Assembly: GCA_029262935.1 (NCBI GenBank)
Contig: JAJCYK010000161.1
Span: 1-5,020, forward strand
Length of the DNA: 5,020 bases
Direction: 5' to 3'
Source of the DNA: Cytophagales bacterium
GTDB taxonomy: Bacteria > Bacteroidota > Bacteroidia > Cytophagales > Cyclobacteriaceae
Shown: piece by piece, positions 1-5,020 of the stretch
Layout of the letters: the number at the start of each line of letters is the position of its first letter
Position numbering within the stretch: position 1 is the stretch's first letter
Program-made: the position numbers and the translations under genes
The notes under the pieces: generated by a model
Database searches by the model: none
The model's input: the letters and a program-made list of their open reading frames with translations, nothing else
Told to the model about the DNA's origin: nothing

Positions 1-677
1 TAGTTTATAAATTCCAATGGCGTGTCAAAAGAAAACTGATTGCAATATTGCAGTTGCCCATTTTCATGTACCAAAATGTCCACGGCGTCTGCCTCCATAA
101 ATAGGGACATTGATTTTAATTTGGTTTTTCCCTCTTGGCGAGGCACCCCTTCAATTAAGGCATCTGTATGGTGTAGCAAATGCAAATTTAGATTAGGATA
201 GATGGTTTTAAACCAGCTTATAATCTTTCGATCAACAGCAAAAACATTCACCATTTTATCAGTATGGTGCTTGTAATAGCACAACAAATCTTCAGTTTCC
301 TCAAAATCGCAATTAAGCTTCAAATAAGATGCTGCACTTTCTTTATCGAAAAGAGCGCCTGGTACTAATACGGATTTTGGGTTATAAACTGCAAGCTTAA
401 CGGTGTTCCAAAAACCTGCATTTAACAAGTGGTGATTTTCAAATAGACTCTTTAGGATGTTGACCGTATCGCTGGCATCACTTGTATTTAGCAAGTAATC
501 TTCCAACAACAAGCAAACATTGGATTTGCTGTCGATTACGCAGAATTTGAAATGTTGCTGGCCTAGTAAGAAACAAAGATTATACTGACTTAGGTGATCA
601 ACATTGAACTTACTGCTTTTGACTTTCTTTATTAGATGATATTCTGCCACACTGGCTTTCGCACTTGTTATTCCCAA
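1..677 (-). CDS. DUF3822 family protein, C-terminus cut by window edge
   Basis: The reading frame stays open from a TGA just upstream of the start to the left window edge, giving about 225 visible residues. The family is usually about 260-280 residues, so a short C-terminal piece is probably missing, although the last two bases (TA) could also begin a stop codon. Family-like blocks are an N-terminal beta-rich stretch beginning YNLCFLLG (residues 32-39) with FKFCVID (43-49) and LLLEDYLL (56-63), then VLVPGALFDKE (103-113) and YLKLNC (118-123), then MVNVFAVD from residue 142. As I recall, Pfam relates the family to the actin-like ATPase fold; no catalytic role is established. There is no ATG before residue 142, so the start must be non-ATG: TTG at 677 (used here) or GTG at 650. 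The TTG start overlaps the end of the upstream membrane-protein gene by 10 bp, suggesting translational coupling. The family call is firm, the exact start is not. Confidence 0.8.
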   Translation of the reverse strand, partial: MGITSAKASVAEYHLIKKVKSSKFNVDHLSQYNLCFLLGQQHFKFCVIDSKSNVCLLLEDYLLNTSDASDTVNILKSLFENHHLLNAGFWNTVKLAVYNPKSVLVPGALFDKESAASYLKLNCDFEETEDLLCYYKHHTDKMVNVFAVDRKIISWFKTIYPNLNLHLLHHTDALIEGVPRQEGKTKLKSMSLFMEADAVDILVHENGQLQYCNQFSFDTPLEFIN

Positions 678-1243
678 TTTCCAGATGTCGTTACCTCAGT
701 ACGGCTTCCAAATCGAAGAGGTTTTTGATTCTTGATTTCGTTATCTTCGTTACGTGAAGGATCAGTAGGAGCCGGATCCACCACTTCAATAACATCCACC
801 ATCACCCCACTTTTGTTGATCTTATCCGCCCAAATAGAAAATTGCTTGTCACTATTTGGAACAAAAGGTAAGGTTTTGGCATCAAACCCTGCCCCAAAAA
901 GTGAATCGAGTACAGGCACTGAGCCCAGGGTATCTATATCGACTACGACACTATCCGCACCGTATTCTAATTGTATAATGGTTTCTTTTTTTTCTGTAAG
1001 ATAGATTTTACCTGACTGCACAAAATTGACTAATTTGTTCCAATCGCTAGTGAATTGACCATTTGAAGCTTGGTAACTCATTTCGGCGTCTCGAATCATC
1101 TTTAACTTCTCGATGACCAAAGTTTCTACAGTGGAGATTCTTTTTTCTTCTTGGATATCATGAGCTATTCCGCTAATAAGGAAATAGGCCAGGCCTACAC
1201 TAATTACGTAGAAAACTATGGTAAGGATCTTTGTAAGGTTCAT
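668..1243 (-). CDS. Small single-pass membrane protein with pseudopilin-like N-terminal helix, function unknown
   Basis: This is a 191-residue protein starting at ATG. Residues 5-27 form one hydrophobic membrane segment. It is preceded by a Lys and followed by an acidic stretch (HDIQEEKR, 28-35), so the N-terminus should be in the cytoplasm and the rest in the periplasm. A predicted long helix follows, with VIEKLKMIRDAEMSYQASNG (43-62) and then QFTSDWNKL (63-71). That helix resembles the 'RDAQ.AY...NG.Y..D...L' pattern of major pseudopilins and type II secretion G proteins. No prepilin peptidase site (Gly followed by Phe/Met and Glu) is visible before the helix, so it is unlikely to be a processed pilin. 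The C-terminal tail is polar and ends in TTSGNWE, which I recall as conserved in Bacteroidota relatives. It lies between the Nudix gene (76 bp upstream) and DUF3822 (overlapping downstream). It is clearly a real gene; its function is unknown. Confidence 0.75.
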   Translation of the reverse strand: MNLTKILTIVFYVISVGLAYFLISGIAHDIQEEKRISTVETLVIEKLKMIRDAEMSYQASNGQFTSDWNKLVNFVQSGKIYLTEKKETIIQLEYGADSVVVDIDTLGSVPVLDSLFGAGFDAKTLPFVPNSDKQFSIWADKINKSGVMVDVIEVVDPAPTDPSRNEDNEIKNQKPLRFGSRTEVTTSGNWE

Positions 1244-1262
1244 TTTTTGTAAACTTTAGATA

Positions 1263-1298
1263 CAATTATAGCTATTTAATCAAGTAAAACATAATCAA
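1263..1298 (-). promoter_or_regulatory. Possible weak internal promoter before the membrane-protein gene
   Basis: On the minus strand the 76-bp gap between the Nudix gene and the membrane-protein gene contains TATAATTG (1270-1263), one mismatch from the Bacteroidota -7 element TAnnTTTG and also containing TATAAT. The nearest convincing TTG upstream (1298-1296) is 25 bases away, longer than the usual spacing of about 20. It may give a secondary start for the two downstream genes, but AT-rich sequence yields such matches by chance. Confidence 0.25.
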
Positions 1299-1319
1299 TT
1301 GACACGCTATTTTATGTAA

Positions 1320-1805
1320 TTATTTCCAATTTTGAAAATACCCACGCATATTTAAAAGCTCTTCCAGGTTGTGGAGATTTCGAAATGCAGAATGCATTTG
1401 TGGGCCATCTTCTGCTCTGAAATCATCCAATCCAAAATATCGCACCTCTTCTATTATTTGATGTTCTTCAGTCAATTCAGGATCCGTACCTCGAATCACA
1501 CGGCCACCTGTGTGCACAACTTTAAAGAATAACTCGATGGCATGTAAGGGGCTGGTGTAAAATTCATTAACAAACATAAATTGGTGAACATCAATTTGAA
1601 GTCCGGTCTCTTCTAGAAACTCCCTTTTTAAATTGTCCACTAAAGAGATTTGAAAATCAGCACCACCTCCAGGAGGAGACCATAAATAGCCTTTAGCGGT
1701 AAGGCCCTGATGTCGAACCATAAGCATTTTTTGGTTTTGCACTAATATTCCTAGCACACGGACTCTTAAATGTCCTCCAAACTTTTCTTCTATTTCGTTT
1801 CTCAT
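1320..1805 (-). CDS. Nudix hydrolase with a degenerate first Nudix-box Glu
   Basis: This is a 161-residue single-domain Nudix protein starting at ATG. The fold is recognisable from a first strand LRVRVLGILVQNQKMLMV (13-30), WSPPGGG (42-48), and the Nudix box at residues 47-69. In the box, REFLEETGL (61-69) matches REUxEExGU, so the main metal-binding glutamates (E62, E65, E66) are present. The position normally filled by the first Glu of Gx5E is Ile53. Members cleave nucleoside diphosphates linked to another group; the substrate here cannot be told from sequence. The protein resembles the generic house-cleaning or ADP-ribose/NTP-type Nudix proteins of Bacteroidota and carries no extra domain. 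It is the first gene of a leftward unit with the membrane protein and DUF3822. As I recall, Nudix genes occur beside DUF3822 and coenzyme A genes elsewhere in the phylum. The domain call is firm; the substrate is open. Confidence 0.92.
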   Translation of the reverse strand: MRNEIEEKFGGHLRVRVLGILVQNQKMLMVRHQGLTAKGYLWSPPGGGADFQISLVDNLKREFLEETGLQIDVHQFMFVNEFYTSPLHAIELFFKVVHTGGRVIRGTDPELTEEHQIIEEVRYFGLDDFRAEDGPQMHSAFRNLHNLEELLNMRGYFQNWK

Positions 1806-1868
1806 TTGGCCCCCGACTTTGTAAACTTATCCGTGCAATTTGAATAATCCAAAATAAGCAGAAAGTCA

Positions 1869-1896
1869 CAAATATAAAGATATTCACTATTGGAAA
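1869..1896 (-). promoter_or_regulatory. Bacteroidota-type promoter candidate for the Nudix gene
   Basis: Reading the minus strand, TATATTTG at 1876-1869 is an exact match to the Bacteroidota -7 element TAnnTTTG, about 63 bp before the Nudix ATG. About 17 bases further upstream is TTT (1896-1894) within TGTTTC, a partial -33 element. That upstream part falls inside the first codons of the divergent thioesterase if its TTG start at 1890 is right. No comparable plus-strand promoter was found in the 84-bp gap 1806-1889. Confidence 0.45.
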
Positions 1897-2321
1897 CATC
1901 CAACCCAAATTATAAGTCCCGAGTAATGCGTTATTTAGAGGCCCAGCATTTTATGAAACTGCTAGGATTCCAACTGGAGGTGATAAGCCCTGGTAGGACC
2001 TCTGGAAAATTAATATTACAACAAGATCATTTGCAACAAACTGGATTGGTTCACGGTGGTGTAACGGCTACTTTAGCGGATATCGTAGCTGGCTTTGCTG
2101 CTTATACACTGGTACCGGAGACCCATCATGTAGTGACCGCGGAACTTCGAGTAAGTTATTTACAACCTGGCAAAGGAACAGAGCTTGAGGCCATAGGATG
2201 GGTCCTAAAATCGGGTCAAAAAATGAACTTTTGTGAATCTGAAGTATGGTCTGTGCAACCAGAAGGAAAGATATTGATTGCCAAAGCCAGTGCGGTAATG
2301 GCTACTATTCCTCCTAATTAA
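1890..2321 (+). CDS. PaaI-family hotdog-fold thioesterase
   Basis: This is a 143-residue single hotdog domain, the usual size of PaaI/YbgC-like acyl-CoA thioesterases that hydrolyse acyl- or aryl-CoA in the cytoplasm. The motif LVHGGVTATLADIVAGFAA (53-71) contains the HGG turn (55-57) that binds CoA and Asp64, aligned with the catalytic Asp of E. coli PaaI. Later strands VTAELRVSYLQPG and AKASAVMATI are also typical. The start is TTG at 1890: the frame is closed by a TAA at 1875, so no other start exists upstream. The first ATG (1926) would drop NPNYKSRV, which resembles the N-terminus I recall for Bacteroidota homologues, so I favour TTG; a 131-residue protein from 1926 is the alternative. 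Only 3 bp separate its stop from the helicase ATG, implying one transcript. The acyl substrate is unknown. Confidence 0.88.
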   Translation: METSNPNYKSRVMRYLEAQHFMKLLGFQLEVISPGRTSGKLILQQDHLQQTGLVHGGVTATLADIVAGFAAYTLVPETHHVVTAELRVSYLQPGKGTELEAIGWVLKSGQKMNFCESEVWSVQPEGKILIAKASAVMATIPPN

Positions 2322-2324
2322 CTC

Positions 2325-3725
2325 ATGGCCTCACCGTCAGAAATACTCGCCAGTAAGTTTCCTTTTACTCCAACCACTGATCAAAAGAAATTTTTCGAAA
2401 TTACAGAATCATTTATTGCCAGTAAAATACCGAACTGTACCTTGCTAGTAAAGGGATATGCAGGAACGGGTAAAACTTCTGTATTAAGTGCACTTGTAAA
2501 GGTGCTGCCTACCTTTGGTTACAAATCCATGCTTTTAGCTCCTACAGGCCGAGCAGCGAAGGTAATGGCTAGGTATACTAACAAATCTGCTTTTACCATT
2601 CATAAAGTCATTTATAAATTGGGTGACAGCAAAGATGGTGGAGCGGTTAAATTCAAACGTCAAAAGAATTATCACAACAATACGGTATTTATAGTTGATG
2701 AGGCCTCTATGATCTCGGACGATGGTTTCAATCAAAGTGGGTTATTATGGGACCTGATAAAATATGTATTCGAAAATAGTGGCAATAAGCTGATGCTTGT
2801 TGGTGATGACGCGCAACTACCTCCGGTGGGTCAATCTTTAAGTTTGGCATTGTCCAAGAAACATCTAGTTGAAAAATATGGACTAGCGGTAATGAGGGTA
2901 GAGTTAAAAGAGGTCATGCGACAAGCTTTGGATTCAGGTATTTTGGAGAATGCTAGTTATCTACGCAATTCACTAGATAAAGATCAGGAACACGTGCGGT
3001 TTGTCACCTCTAAAAAAGACATCTTTCGTATGAATGGTGATCGCATGGAAGATGGGTTGCGTTATGCCTATGACAAATATGGAATGGGAGAGACGATTGT
3101 CATTTGTAGATCAAATAAGAATGCCGTAGAATATAACCGTCATATTCGTCACGCCATTTTTTATCATGAAAGCGAAATTGAGTGCGGGGATCAAATCATG
3201 ATTGTTAAAAACAATTATTTTTATAAACCGGAACATTCTCCTATGGGATTTCTGGCCAATGGAGATTTTGCCGAAGTACTGAAGATTCGCCGATTTGAAG
3301 ATATGTACGGCTTGAGGTTTGCCGATTTGGAAATCCGTTTATTGGATGACCTCAGCAATTCGAGCCTGGAGGTTAAAGTGGTTCTGGATACGCTTCATGA
3401 TAATTATCCAGCACTTTCTCAAGAGCAACACCGGAAATTATACGATCAGGTACGGTTGGACTATTTGGAAATCACTAATCGTACACAGTTACGTGCTGCC
3501 TTGAAAAAAGACCCTTATTTACAGGCCTTACAAGTAAAGTTTGCCTATGCCTTAACTTGCCATAAGTCCCAAGGAGGTCAATGGAAGGCGATTTTTATGG
3601 ATCAAGGTTATGTACCCGAAGCACAACTAAACCGGGAGCAACTACGTTGGTTGTATACGGGGGTCACCAGAGCTACAGATGAGCTATTTCTGGTTAATTT
3701 TGCCGAGAGTTATTTTAATAGTTAG
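2325..3725 (+). CDS. Stand-alone RecD/Dda-like SF1B ATP-dependent DNA helicase
   Basis: This 466-residue protein is an ATP-dependent 5'-3' type DNA helicase of superfamily 1B. In order it has a Q-motif-like TTDQ (17-20), Walker A GYAGTGKT (44-51), motif Ia APTGRAA (72-78), motif II VDEASM (124-129), motif III GDDAQLPPVG (160-169), a VMRQ segment (197-200), an SH3-like insert around CGDQIMIVKNNYFY, motif V LTCHKSQGGQW (410-420) and motif VI YTGVTRATDE (444-453), the last two in a UvrD_C_2-type domain. All residues needed for ATP hydrolysis are visible. It lacks the N-terminal extension of RecD2 and any RecBC-type partner nearby. In size and layout it resembles phage T4 Dda, but similar compact helicases are common on Bacteroidota chromosomes and the context is not phage-like. 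A DNA repair or replication-restart role is inferred. It follows the thioesterase by 3 bp and has no promoter of its own that I can see. Confidence 0.93.
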   Translation: MASPSEILASKFPFTPTTDQKKFFEITESFIASKIPNCTLLVKGYAGTGKTSVLSALVKVLPTFGYKSMLLAPTGRAAKVMARYTNKSAFTIHKVIYKLGDSKDGGAVKFKRQKNYHNNTVFIVDEASMISDDGFNQSGLLWDLIKYVFENSGNKLMLVGDDAQLPPVGQSLSLALSKKHLVEKYGLAVMRVELKEVMRQALDSGILENASYLRNSLDKDQEHVRFVTSKKDIFRMNGDRMEDGLRYAYDKYGMGETIVICRSNKNAVEYNRHIRHAIFYHESEIECGDQIMIVKNNYFYKPEHSPMGFLANGDFAEVLKIRRFEDMYGLRFADLEIRLLDDLSNSSLEVKVVLDTLHDNYPALSQEQHRKLYDQVRLDYLEITNRTQLRAALKKDPYLQALQVKFAYALTCHKSQGGQWKAIFMDQGYVPEAQLNREQLRWLYTGVTRATDELFLVNFAESYFNS

Positions 3726-3734
3726 GCAGGGTTA

Positions 3735-3765
3735 TTGCAAGAATGACTGGTATATAGTAAGTTTG
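3735..3765 (+). promoter_or_regulatory. Bacteroidota promoter for the DUF1573 gene
   Basis: TAAGTTTG at 3758-3765 matches the Bacteroidota -7 consensus TAnnTTTG exactly. TTG at 3735-3737 lies 20 bases upstream, the expected distance for the -33 element. Transcription would begin a few bases after 3765, giving a leader of roughly 20 bases before the clustered ATG codons. This is the best promoter in the window and would uncouple DUF1573 from the helicase operon that ends 9 bp before the -33 element. Confidence 0.65.
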
Positions 3766-3785
3766 ATAACATTTAGTAAGATATT

Positions 3786-4211
3786 ATGATTATGATGAAG
3801 AAATTTTTTGCACTGATGGTAATCGGCCTGTTCATGGTTAATGTCAGTATAGCCCAAGATGCTGCGGCCGACGCAGATGGTGCCAAAATCACCTTTGAGG
3901 AAACCTCTAAGGACTTTGGTGATATTGTACAGGGGGATGTGGTAGAACACACCTTCAAATTCAAGAACGAAGGAAATCAACCTTTAATTTTATCAAATGT
4001 ATTAGTAACCTGTGGCTGCACGGCCACCAAATGGCCCAGGGATCCTATCGCTGCAGGAAAGGCTGCTGAGATCACGGTCAGATTTGATAGTAAAGGTAAA
4101 AGTGGTGCTCAAAACAAGATTGTTACCGTAGTATCAAATGCCGTCAACTCGAGAGAAAAGGTCAGCATTAAAAGTAACGTGCTGCCTAAGAAGAAAGATG
4201 ATGCCCGATAG
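3786..4211 (+). CDS. Secreted DUF1573 domain protein
   Basis: This is a 141-residue (or slightly shorter) protein with an N-terminal signal peptide and one DUF1573 domain, an immunoglobulin-like beta-sandwich related to the ASPM/SPD-2/hydin type. Three start codons cluster at 3786, 3792 and 3795 (MIMMKK); the inner ones give a more typical MKKFF signal peptide. The hydrophobic core spans residues 7-20 and cleavage is likely after SIA (21-23), leaving Gln at +1 as is frequent in Bacteroidota exported proteins. The domain begins near KITFEETSKDFGDI (34-47), with HTFKFKNEGNQPL (55-67), the family hallmark TCGCT (75-79), and AAGKAAEITVRFDSKGKSG (89-107). The CxC pair may form a disulfide or bind metal in the periplasm. 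The C-terminus is a short basic tail (PKKKDDAR). There is no lipobox Cys, so it should be soluble in the periplasm or exported. Its biochemical role is not known. It has its own promoter upstream and a terminator downstream. Confidence 0.9.
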   Translation: MIMMKKFFALMVIGLFMVNVSIAQDAAADADGAKITFEETSKDFGDIVQGDVVEHTFKFKNEGNQPLILSNVLVTCGCTATKWPRDPIAAGKAAEITVRFDSKGKSGAQNKIVTVVSNAVNSREKVSIKSNVLPKKKDDAR

Positions 4212-4218
4212 CATCGGG
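4204..4218. repeat. Perfect 6-bp inverted repeat over the DUF1573 stop codon
   Basis: CCCGAT (4204-4209) and ATCGGG (4213-4218) form a perfect GC-rich stem with a three-base AGC loop. It covers the last codons and the TAG of DUF1573. No T-run follows on the plus strand, so it is not by itself an intrinsic terminator. It may protect the mRNA 3' end or assist the larger terminator starting 11 bp downstream. Confidence 0.55.
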
Positions 4219-4228
4219 TAAAAGTTAT

Positions 4229-4265
4229 AAAAAAAGGCTCTGCAATTAAAGTAGGGTCTTTTTTT
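4229..4265 (+). terminator. Intrinsic terminator between converging DUF1573 and DUF423 genes
   Basis: Seven A (4229-4235) plus GGCTCT (4236-4241) pair with AGGGTC (4253-4258) plus seven T (4259-4265) around an 11-base loop (4242-4252). All 13 positions pair in the plus-strand RNA if two G-U pairs are counted. In the minus-strand RNA those two become A-C mismatches, so the signal is better suited to ending DUF1573 transcription than DUF423 transcription. The T-run also contains the DUF423 stop codon (4264-4266). Confidence 0.8.
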
Positions 4266-4638
4266 ATAGTGACTTTTGGACCGCAATTGCAATAAAGATC
4301 CATCCCATAATCAAAGCCAAACCACCCACTGGGGTTACAGCTCCCCATTTCAGATTGTTACTAAGACAAAGGATATAAAGGGAGCCTGAGAATATTAATA
4401 TTCCTATCAAATGACACCAGACGGCATAATTTAAAAACTTATGGGCACTTTGAAACATAAACAAACCCACAAACAATAAGGCTAAGCTATGATATAACTG
4501 ATATTTTACGGCCGTTTCAAATGTGGCTGTACGCTGGCTAGCCTCTAAAGTAGCTTTAAGGGCATGTGCTCCGAAGGCTCCAATACCTACTGCTAATCCG
4601 CTGGAAATAGCCCCTAGTAGTAATGTTAGTTTTTGCAT
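4264..4638 (-). CDS. DUF423 (YgdD-like) four-helix inner-membrane protein
   Basis: This 124-residue integral membrane protein matches the DUF423 family in full length. Membrane segments fall at about residues 4-24, 46-62, 69-92 and 99-120. Family signatures are GAFGAHALK (20-28) at the end of helix 1, FETAVKYQLYHSLALL (40-55) leading into helix 2, IFSGSLYIL (82-90) in helix 3, and TPVGGLALIMGW (102-113) in helix 4. The His and Gly residues in these blocks are those usually conserved. Its molecular function is not established. It starts at ATG 4 bp after the stop of the YggS-type gene, so the two are probably co-transcribed. It converges on DUF1573 with its stop codon inside the shared terminator T-run. 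I see no promoter of its own. Confidence 0.93.
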   Translation of the reverse strand: MQKLTLLLGAISSGLAVGIGAFGAHALKATLEASQRTATFETAVKYQLYHSLALLFVGLFMFQSAHKFLNYAVWCHLIGILIFSGSLYILCLSNNLKWGAVTPVGGLALIMGWIFIAIAVQKSL

Positions 4639-4642
4639 AAGG

Positions 4643-5020
4643 TTAGTTTCTGGAACCGAAGATACTACTTCCCACCCGGATCATAGTGCTTCCGGCTTGT
4701 AAGGCAATTTCATAATCATTGCTCATGCCCATAGAAAGCTCTTCCATACTGAAATTATCACTTTTGTAAACCTTTAATTTTTCAAACAATTGAGCCAATT
4801 GATCAAATTCATGGCGGACCTGAGCCTGGTCGCTAGTGAACGTGGCCATACCCATTAAGCCACAAATCTGAACATGTTCCAATTTCTCAAATGAACCATT
4901 GCTTACCAAATCGGATAGTGCGTCAGCATCAAATCCAAATTTAGTGTCTTCCATAGCAATGTGGATTTGCAATAAACAAGGAATTTTTCGCTCGTACCTC
5001 GCGGCTTGTTTGTTAATTTC
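4643..5020 (-). CDS. YggS/PROSC-type PLP-binding homeostasis protein, N-terminus beyond window
   Basis: The frame is open to the right window edge, showing the C-terminal 125 residues of a protein usually about 215-235 long; the PLP-binding Lys should lie in the missing part. Visible family blocks, numbered from the edge, are EINKQAARY (1-9), LLQIHIAMEDTKFGF (16-30), the CGLMGMATFT segment with the usual MGM-like core, LSMGMSNDYEIAL (95-107), and STMIRVGSSIFGSRN (111-125), whose Arg, Gly and Ser residues hold the PLP phosphate. The family is a fold-III alanine-racemase-like barrel without enzyme activity that buffers pyridoxal 5'-phosphate in the cytoplasm. An internal TTG near 4972 is not the start, because conserved sequence continues upstream of it. 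DUF423 follows after 4 bp. The gene name yggS fits E. coli; Bacteroidota members are normally just labelled by family. Confidence 0.93.
   Translation of the reverse strand, partial: EINKQAARYERKIPCLLQIHIAMEDTKFGFDADALSDLVSNGSFEKLEHVQICGLMGMATFTSDQAQVRHEFDQLAQLFEKLKVYKSDNFSMEELSMGMSNDYEIALQAGSTMIRVGSSIFGSRN

Noticed and set aside
43..677. Possibility that the leftmost gene is a pseudogene because it has no ATG
   Set aside because: The frame is open for over 220 codons with conserved family blocks in order and no internal stop, so a non-ATG start is the simpler reading.
732..1004. Plus-strand 90-codon frame rich in Ser and Thr
   Set aside because: It is antisense to the membrane-protein gene and has the biased composition of a shadow frame; no domain or start signal.
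1806..1889. Plus-strand promoter for the thioesterase-helicase operon
   Set aside because: TTTG occurs at 1818-1821 and 1839-1842, but no TAnnTTTG element follows either at about 20 bases, so nothing can be supported.
1693..1908. Minus-strand reading frame of 71 codons with a hydrophobic N-terminus, overlapping the Nudix start
   Set aside because: It begins at TTG, upstream of the likely Nudix promoter, and its second half is the Nudix gene read in another frame as basic low-quality sequence. No family resemblance.
3732..3980. Minus-strand reading frame opposite the start of the DUF1573 gene
   Set aside because: It is antisense to a clear signal peptide and DUF1573 domain, lacks recognisable domains and would cross the DUF1573 promoter.
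4109..4348. Minus-strand 79-codon frame spanning the terminator
   Set aside because: It runs through the hairpin and across the ends of both converging genes in the wrong frame; no domain seen.

Overview
The window looks like an ordinary chromosomal segment from a member of the Bacteroidota, probably near the Flavobacteriales. The evidence is a DUF3822 protein (a family I know only from this phylum), a signal peptide with Gln just after the predicted cleavage site, two good matches to the Bacteroidota promoter element TAnnTTTG, weak Shine-Dalgarno usage and a moderately AT-rich sequence. I saw no mobile element, CRISPR array, RNA gene or prophage piece. Genes are tightly packed; the longest gap between them is 84 bp.

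Left arm (1-1805, minus strand): three genes read leftward, probably as one unit: a Nudix hydrolase, a small single-pass membrane protein with a pseudopilin-like helix, and a DUF3822 protein that runs off the left edge. The last two overlap by about 10 bp if DUF3822 uses a TTG start. A divergent gap (1806-1889) holds a promoter-like element for the Nudix gene.

Middle (1890-3725, plus strand): a hotdog-fold PaaI-type thioesterase, apparently with a TTG start, is followed after 3 bp by a short stand-alone RecD/Dda-like SF1B DNA helicase. They look co-transcribed, though their biochemical roles have no obvious link.

Right arm (3726-5020): a secreted DUF1573 protein on the plus strand has its own well-formed promoter. 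Downstream are a small hairpin over its stop codon and a U-tract terminator. Converging from the right on the minus strand are a YggS-type PLP-binding protein (start beyond the window) and, 4 bp later, a four-helix DUF423 membrane protein whose stop codon lies inside the terminator's T-run.

No clearly new system is visible. The least understood part is the pseudopilin-like protein overlapping DUF3822. Other points of interest are two non-ATG starts, a Nudix box lacking its first Glu, and a terminator whose G-U pairs make it strand-biased.
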